Source of the DNA: Panopea generosa
Lineage: Eukaryota > Mollusca > Bivalvia > Adapedonta > Hiatellidae
Length of the DNA: 64,000 bases
Reading direction: 5' to 3'
NCBI GenBank assembly: GCA_029582155.1
Contig: CM055894.1
Span: 37,813,907 to 37,877,906, forward strand
Positions 1-64,000 of the stretch are shown here, piece after piece. The position numbers and the translations under genes were made by a program. Position 1 is the first letter of the stretch, and each line of letters begins with the position of its first letter. The notes under the pieces are model-generated. The model was not told the origin of the DNA, did no database searches, and saw only the letters and a program-made list of their open reading frames with translations.

Positions 1-459
1 TTTTGTCTTGGCCATAGAGACAAATCTTTCTTAAGCGGACACTCAAAAGAAAGAACAAAAATGACCGCTTAAGGAAGGTTGCTGTTAATTACAGGATGAT
101 TTAAACATTTTTTTTATAAAAATGGTAATTATGAACTGTGTCTGTTCAAGACAAGTGGTTCCTTAATAGAGGTGACCACTAACACAGGTTTTACTATATA
201 GCTTAATTGAACTGCTGCAACGGTATACTGAATTGTACATTTAACATGGAAGCAAACACTCGGATATTTTTGGGCTTTAAGAAACACTCGGAATTAATGC
301 AATTTTGTTTAGTTAGGTTGCGATATAGAATGAATGGAGAAACCCAATACGATTAGGGCCTCATGGAAGATAGAATCTATTCAAATGAGTTCAAAGTATA
401 TTTTTTACTATCATTTTCATTTATTTTTTTTTTATAATTTTTATCATAATCATCATTAT
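1..459. other. Left-edge non-coding sequence, repeat-like
   Basis: No coding exon found. Bases 30-75 contain opposed AAGCGG and CCGCTTAA segments, and 160-185 a related GTGACCACTAA-type segment, suggesting a degenerate dispersed repeat. The family is not recognised. Confidence 0.3.
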
Positions 460-505
460 TATTACTGTTAATACTTCATATTATTATTGTTATAACAATA
501 ATAAC

Positions 506-568
<63 letters not shown>

Positions 569-590
569 GATGATGATGATGATGGTGATG

Positions 591-641
<51 letters not shown>

Positions 642-705
642 ATAATAATGATAAATATTATTATTATTATTATTATCATTATTGTTATTATTATTAGCAC
701 ATTGT
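460..705. repeat. ATT/TAA microsatellite with ATG/ATC stretch
   Basis: Trinucleotide tract of AAT/ATT units that switches strand twice with a central GAT run. Reading frames of poly-Asn, poly-Tyr or poly-Ile here are artefacts of the repeat. Confidence 0.95.
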
Positions 706-1929
706 ATTGCATATATATATAGTTCTAAGAGCACCACTGCTACATAGATTTCCCTTTTCCCATTTATAACGAATTCAATTAAAGGGGAACACCGAACTTT
801 TGATAATTTTTCATTCATTTATATTGTTGAAAATGATGTAAGTATGAAATTAAAATATACCAGTACGCCTGCAGATCGTTTAATTTCGGTTCTAGTTATC
901 CAAGGGGAATAAATCTGGGGAAATAGTCGGACGGAAAGCATCATATTTCACAATTTTTGATCATCTGCGACAAACGAGACAAGTGATTTATGGTTTAATA
1001 ACACAAGTTGTAATCAGTATGTTTAAAACAATTATAGCAAAATATCAATTTGTGTTAACGGATGATCCATTCGTATTTTCCAAAAAATATTTTAGCTAAC
1101 AATTATGAACCTGATAATTTAATTATTTGTGAAGCTTTCATTTTTGTGATATGCCTTTACATAATTATAAAAGTACAGCGTAACTGAACTTGTCCGTATA
1201 ACACATTTTAGTAGTTAAAATGGACATGCGCAGTGATTTGAGCTCATCGTAAATCTGTAATGGCACTGTAAGAGATAAATATATCTTATTGTTTTTGTTA
1301 TTGTAATTCCTGGCAAAACGTATATTAGTACAGCTTATCAACATCTTCGAAGTGTTAGGTTCAGTTATAAAAAATGAAAAGCGAATAAATCATACTATTG
1401 GATAACAGCTTGGCATGACGATTTGAGAAATATTGCTAAACAAAATAATCACCTGGGTAAACAGAATTCCAGTAGTGACAAAACATTGTTTATTACGTTG
1501 GCTTGGTACCAGTTTCTTCTATTGAAGACCTCCGGGAAATCGTGTCTCAAAACACTAAGTATTAGGAATATTACTATTACCGATAATGGTAATATGAAAT
1601 AAGGCACTGCCTAAAAGGGGATTTATCAATTTCAGTCACTGTATATGTAGATTATTTAATATCAGTGTGTCAGGATAAGATTTATAACTATCAAAATAAT
1701 AAATTGCCATAAAGTTTAATAGAAAATATAGCATTTTTAGCGTTTCATATATGGCCAAAATATGTAAGTCTGTTTGTAAGTCCATGTGCAAGTCCGCTCA
1801 AAGAAGTATATAGAATCTATGTAGGTCCTTGCATGGATGTTGAATATTTGCTGTCGTAACCATCAGTTACCAAAGATAAGGAAGGATTTGTTTAAACTTA
1901 TCTATTTTTACTTCGATTGTATCACACAA
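706..1929. other. Non-coding, AT-rich, nothing specific recognised
   Basis: No exon, RNA or clear repeat seen. At 781-792 TTAA is followed by AGGGGAAC, resembling the terminus of the transposon-like element at 34419-38290, but no partner terminus was found nearby. Confidence 0.4.
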
Positions 1930-2105
1930 GTTCTTACATCTTAGACAAATCACGCTCAAAGACTTCCTTGTTAGAACCAGTATTAAGCATATGCAGGAAT
2001 GTGTCTTGCTGAAGGACACCACACATAGCCATGGCGGAGGATTGAACCCACGACCCTCTGATCATGGGTTTGGTGCTGTACCACTGGACCACACGTTCTG
2101 CACAA
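1930..2105 (-). mobile_element. SINE-D copy (tRNA-derived)
   Basis: Reverse strand reads GTGGTCCAGTGGTACAGC, a tRNA A-box-like head, then GGGTCGTGGGTTCAATCC (B box), GTGTCCTTCAGCAAGACAC and GATTTGTCTAAG. Four further copies occur at 9060, 19260, 26110 and 41085. Confidence 0.75.
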
Positions 2106-2919
2106 AGAAGGATAACCAAGTAACCAGAAATAAAGACATGTTTTTTAGTAATTCTTAAATTTTGATGTTATATATTTGCTGTAGTAATCTAGAGTGCCAA
2201 AAGACAAAGAAGGATAACGGGTAACCAGGGATAGGGACATTTATTTATATTTCTAATTTGAACTACAATGTGAAAAATTATTTAGCATAAATGTTTTTTT
2301 CTAGGATACCAAAGACATATAACAAGTAACCTCAGTTACCAAAGGTATATAACGGGATACAAATGGACTTACTTGTGCAGAGGTGCTACTTTTGTGTCAA
2401 ATCTATTTTTGTTTAGGGAATAAATTGCAACCAAATATTTTTTATGTGTTTCATTAATTATATATCAGTGTAACAGTCTTTTTAAGTGGTATACAGTAAT
2501 ACTTATTTTTTCAAATTCGGTTGAATCAGTATATTTCAGTGATTTAATGTATATGTCTCAGTTATTGTAAACAAACAGAACTTGTGGTATTTCTCTGTTA
2601 GCTTCCTCTCTTCTGTTTTGCTTACTTTCATTACTACATGATTGTAACATTTTGAGACTGGTTTTGAGTCCAACCTGGTTGACTATATGTATTCAGGTAA
2701 TAGTTCTAGTTGCCCCATTCTATTAGCATCATATAGCTTTAAGCACATACCAGTTGTATTGTCTTATCTATATAATTATTACCTATGTCAATTGGCTATG
2801 GGCACTCATGTGTACAGTCTTGGTAAAGAAAGGTTGACATTGTATTTACACCATCTATTACACTTTTATTTAAATTTTGACAAATATAATGGAGTTTTTA
2901 GTTTGTACAACTTCGTAAG
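2106..2919. other. Non-coding; short local repeats
   Basis: Phrases such as CCAAAGACA and GGGTAACCAGGGAT recur with variation at 2195-2340, suggesting a decayed tandem repeat. The 142-codon open frame at 2687-3115 crosses tRNA-like repeat sequence and is not considered a gene. Confidence 0.4.
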
Positions 2920-3012
2920 GGTGTCAAGATCCCCACCAGGACTTGAACCTGGAGCTCTTTTCAAACAGAAAAGTGTGCTAGCTTACACTATAGAGATGTA
3001 CCCCGACACCAC
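2920..3012 (-). repeat. tRNA-like SINE remnant
   Basis: On the reverse strand a TAGTGTAAGCTAG A-box-like segment is followed by CCAGGTTCAAGTCCTGG, a good B box in a perfect stem. The acceptor stem does not pair, so this is a tRNA-derived repeat, not a gene. Confidence 0.45.
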
Positions 3013-3255
3013 AAACCAAGTGTACATTATATCATCTGAATATGTGATAACTAAGATCACCTTAAAAAATTGTTTGTTTGCCATTTCTAACCCATACCAG
3101 ATAGGAGGTGGGTAGGTAGGTAGGGGACTTTTTTAATTTGCATCCAATCTGAAAATCCTTTTAAAGGATATGGACAGACTCTGAGAGAAAGGACTTGTAG
3201 GCAAAGACCTAGAATATATTGAATGAACAACAATATTTATTTTATTGGGGATGGA

Positions 3256-3272
3256 GGGGGGGGGGGGGGGGG
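3256..3272. repeat. Poly-G tract
   Basis: 17 consecutive G. Similar runs occur at 7749-7767 and 8353-8371. Confidence 0.9.
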
Positions 3273-3276
3273 TAGT

Positions 3277-3725
3277 TACAGTCAGTGCACTTCAACCATG
3301 TCGCTACAAAAGCTAGCTTAACAGTAAGGCTGTTGTAAGTGACCTATATACATTCACTACACTCCTCCCCTCTTTTACCTTTAGTGCTTATAAGCCCTCA
3401 GCTGTACAGCCTGTGGCCAGTTCCTGGCTATATCGAGTCCCATCCCAAGGAAAGAGAGATTGTGCAGACACAGGCTCGACGCCATTAAAGTGACAGCGGT
3501 CACCCATCTGAGTACTAACCCTGTACTTCATTGCTGAACTTCCAATACAGTCAGTGCACTTCAACAACGACGCTATAATAGTTAGCTTAACATGTTGTAA
3601 GTGACCTATGTACATTCACTACACTTTCATTTACTTACCCGAATAAGGCACTGTGATGAAACCCAACCGGGAATGAAACTGGAGACCCCTGGATCCTGAA
3701 GCAATAATGTATCCTTACAACGGCG
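3277..3725 (-). repeat. SINE-like composite with a 5S-rRNA-like segment and duplicated flanks
   Basis: Bases 3277-3365 and 3546-3632 are near copies (CAGTCAGTGCACTTCAAC ... AAGTGACCTATATACATTCA). Between them, reverse strand 3545-3495 reads GGTTAGTACTCAGATGGGTG ACCGC, closely matching the internal control region (box C) of 5S rRNA, preceded by GGAAGTTCAGCA, like the 5S GGAAGTTAAGCA. A tRNA-like stretch lies at 3640-3725 on the same strand. Read as a 5S-derived SINE remnant. Confidence 0.5.
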
Positions 3726-4616
3726 AAATGATTTACCCCATACTAACAAATATAAAAATACCCCTGCTAACAACTAGACTACCTTATCAATTTTAGCAGA
3801 GACAATTATTTGAAACAACAAGGCAAGTCATGTTATAAATACAGTATTGGTTCTTATACTTCCAAAAATTAGCATTGTATATGTAGACGACAAAATACCT
3901 TGAGCAAAGCTGCGAAAGTAAACAAACATAGACTGACTGACTTAAGACATCTTTTTTTGTCGGTGTTAATTACGTCTCATACAGATATGTCAACACAACT
4001 GTCACGGTGTCACGATCTGTAACGAAAACTACTTGTCCACGAGGCATTATTTGTAAGTGGCAATACTTCCAAGACCATGCATCTACAATAAATGATTAAA
4101 AACTACACCTATCGTAGCGGGAAAAATAACAAGTGTATCAGCCTTATCTACGTATAATTGTACTAAGATCCTAGACAACAATATGTTGGCTGGCGTCCTT
4201 CTGCTGGAGTCATGTTGTTCGGATGGCAGATTCGAAACTGTTATTTATCAATTACTTTCAATAAGTATACATGACTTGTATATACATATATATTGTTAAA
4301 TCATAAAAAAAACATCGTGTATGTAACGTAATAATGCGTATTACCGTAACATTTCTTCATATACTTATCGGACTACTTTTTGAAGTATGGAAAGAGTAAG
4401 TTATTTGGTTTAGCCAAACGTGCACTTTTTTTATCAAGGGAGCTAACTCCTCTAGTTCATATTTTGGTTGCCGTCCTGCATCATTTTTTACTAACCGTGA
4501 GAACCAACCATTTAAGTTGTGCGGGTTACAGTCCTTGACACACCAGTGCATAAACCGGAAATACAAAAAATAAATAAGCATCACTTGTAATTTAACGGAC
4601 GCGTGTACAATGCCGT
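3726..4616. other. Non-coding, no feature recognised
   Basis: Mostly unique-looking sequence. The phrase AAGGGAGCTAACTCCT at 4437-4452 resembles a motif common in molluscan repeats. A reverse-strand open frame here has a non-repetitive C-terminal stretch but no recognisable domain. Confidence 0.35.
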
Positions 4617-4617
4617 T

Positions 4618-4650
4618 CCGGTGATTTTCACCGGCGCTCCGCGCCGGTGA
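4618..4650. repeat. Overlapping GC-rich inverted repeats
   Basis: CCGGTGA (4618-4624) can pair with TCACCGG (4628-4634), and TCACCGGCGC (4628-4637) pairs perfectly with GCGCCGGTGA (4641-4650) over a 3-base loop. Two mutually exclusive hairpins share an arm, in an otherwise AT-rich region. Confidence 0.8.
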
Positions 4651-4659
4651 TAAATCCCC

Positions 4660-4818
4660 TATTACTACTACTACTACAACTACTACTACTACTATTACGA
4701 TTACTACTTCTACTAGTACTACAACTACTACTACTAGTACTACTAGTACTACTACTACTACTACTACTACTAGTACTACAACTACTACTATTACCACTAC
4801 TACTACGACTACTAGATC
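4660..4818. repeat. ACT/CTA trinucleotide microsatellite
   Basis: Imperfect (ACT)n with ACA, TAG and ATT variants, immediately after the GC-rich hairpin. The poly-Ser and poly-Leu frames are artefacts. Confidence 0.9.
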
Positions 4819-4966
4819 TACTACAGTCGGAAGTGCTCACAACCACAATGTCAAAAATGGCGTCGCATTCAGTTAATTCTGGCATTTACAATAAACATTT
4901 TGTAAACACTTTGTTTCAGTCACGTATATTTGATATTATACTGATGTTATTGTTTATTGTAACTAG

Positions 4967-62895
<57,929 letters not shown>

Positions 62896-63584
62896 GTGAA
62901 AAATTAATTATCAGATAATGTGATTTTAGCAGAATTATTAACGAATAGATGTATTTAACGTGCGTGAATTTATAGATGAATAATTTGATTATATATGAAT
63001 GTATGATACATGTAATTGCCTGGAGTTTCTTTAATGCAAAATATATTAGATGACTATTTAATTATCAGATAAAATGATTTTAGTTGAGTTATTAATGAAC
63101 AGGGTGAATTTATTGATGAAGTATTTGATTATATGTGAATATTTAATAATCAAAAAGTATTTAGTTTGAATTCATAGATGGATAATTTAATTATAAGTGA
63201 ATTTTTGATAATTTATAAACAGTTAACTTGAATTCAGTAATATTTTGATTTCCAATTTTGCTGTAATATGTTTTAATGGATACACGACAATTTAGAACCA
63301 CATTTCACATCAAAGTGATCTTAAAACACATGTAAACCATACGTAAATATCTATCTCCAAATATTACTACCAGGATTCCGCAATTATTGGTAAGAAGTAT
63401 TTAATAGAACATGTCTTGTCATGCTAGTTTTGAAAAATATTCAAAAAATCTTTGAAAGATCCATGAATTTTTATTTCTATACTGTCGATAAAAACCCAAG
63501 AAATTTAGATATGATTAATTTCAGAAATAGTGCTCTTTGAAAACCATATCATAATTGCCGTGCATCTTTTTTAAATATAACGCA
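62896..63584. other. Intron f-g of domain 3, unassigned part
   Basis: AT-rich, with decayed local repetition (GATGAATAATTTGATTATAT-like phrases at 62975-63235). No exon. Confidence 0.45.
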
Positions 63585-63850
63585 GCGGTGGTCAAGGGGC
63601 AGAATGTCCGCCTTGCATGCGGAAAGTCGTTGGTCCGATCCCGGTCGGGTCATCACAGATTTGAACAACGGTACTAGAAACTTCCTTGCTTTGCGCTCAG
63701 CATTTAGAGGGTTGTTCAAGGCTTGGTCGACCTGGGTGTGTTATCATAGCATGTGACTGCGGCATGATACTCCTATGTGGCAGAGCTCAGAATACTGTCG
63801 CATGTAGACACCGTCGCGATATAATTAAATAATTGTTGAAAACGACGCCA
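63585..63850 (+). mobile_element. SINE-C copy
   Basis: GCAGCGGTGGTCAAGGGGCA, GTCCGCCTTGCATGCGGAAA, GACTGCGGCATGATACTCCT, ACCGTCGCGATATAATTAAA, TTGTTGAAAACGACGCC. Confidence 0.82.
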
Positions 63851-63965
63851 TCAGAATCAATTATCATGAAGTTCAAAATTATCTAAGCCCACCGGAAATC
63901 ATGTTTCATTACAAACTCAAAACATTCAAACAACACATACTCACATCGTACAGTTGACGATAATG

Positions 63966-64000
63966 GGGGTCTTCCGTAGCCGAGTGGTCCAATGCCCCGC
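63966..64000 (+). mobile_element. SINE-B head, cut by window end
   Basis: GGGGGTCTTCCGTAGCCGAG and TGGTCCAATGCC match the SINE-B tRNA-like head; the rest lies outside. Confidence 0.6.

Noticed and set aside
781..795. Second TTAA-AGGGG transposon terminus
   Set aside because: Resembles the right end of the 34419-38290 element for about 8 bp only, and no opposing terminus was found in the surrounding sequence.
468..818. Poly-Asn/Tyr/His reading frames on the reverse strand
   Set aside because: Translation of the ATT/ATG microsatellite; no independent coding signal.
2687..3115. 142-codon open frame
   Set aside because: Crosses a tRNA-like repeat and has no recognisable domain or splice context; AT-rich sequence gives such frames by chance.
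4357..4885. Poly-Val, poly-Ser and poly-Leu frames
   Set aside because: Three frames of the same (ACT)n microsatellite. The non-repetitive tail of the longest frame resembles no family I recognise.

Overview
This is a 64 kb stretch of an AT-rich, repeat-dense animal genome. It holds the middle of one large, intron-rich gene on the + strand. The dispersed repeats (several tRNA-derived SINE families, short MITEs, a repeat carrying a GTCCGTCG-type run, minisatellites) look molluscan, most likely bivalve. That placement is inference from repeat style, not a database match.

The gene is a multi-domain angiotensin-converting enzyme (peptidase family M2). I placed 31 coding exons between 4967 and 62895 by homology, splice sites and reading phase. 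They total 4,379 coding bases, about 1,459 codons, with no internal stop. They form three consecutive M2 domains with the same phase pattern: domain 1 has 13 exons (4967-30380), domain 2 has 12 (31489-49599; its first residues lie in the last exon of domain 1), and domain 3 has its first 6 (50741-62895). The gene runs off both ends: no start, signal peptide, stop or membrane anchor is visible. Domains 1 and 2 keep the whole catalytic apparatus (HEMGH, EAIGD, HASAW, AKYH, PYIRY) and the chloride-binding arginines. They differ at substrate-pocket positions, and domain 2 lacks one of the three conserved disulfides.

Everything else appears to be intronic or upstream repeat. Region by region: 1-4966 holds microsatellites, tRNA-like and 5S-like SINE remnants and a GC-rich cruciform sequence. 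Introns of domain 1 hold SINE families A, B and D, MITE families E and F, an 83-bp minisatellite (16008-17060), a 31-bp minisatellite that runs into a real splice acceptor (26950-27423), and a foldback element. Introns of domain 2 hold a TTAA-flanked ~3.9 kb DNA-transposon-like insertion (34419-38290) with a P2X7-intracellular-domain-like reading frame, and a tandem duplication of a splice acceptor with part of the zinc-ligand exon. Introns of domain 3 hold nested MITE/SINE insertions, including a (CAA)n tract of ~140 bp, and a ~3.6 kb, ~107-copy 34-bp minisatellite with higher-order structure.

No second host gene, genuine tRNA/rRNA gene, CRISPR array or bacterial-type feature is supported. 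Repeat family letters (A-F, I, J, N, O, P, Q) are local labels from comparing copies within this window.
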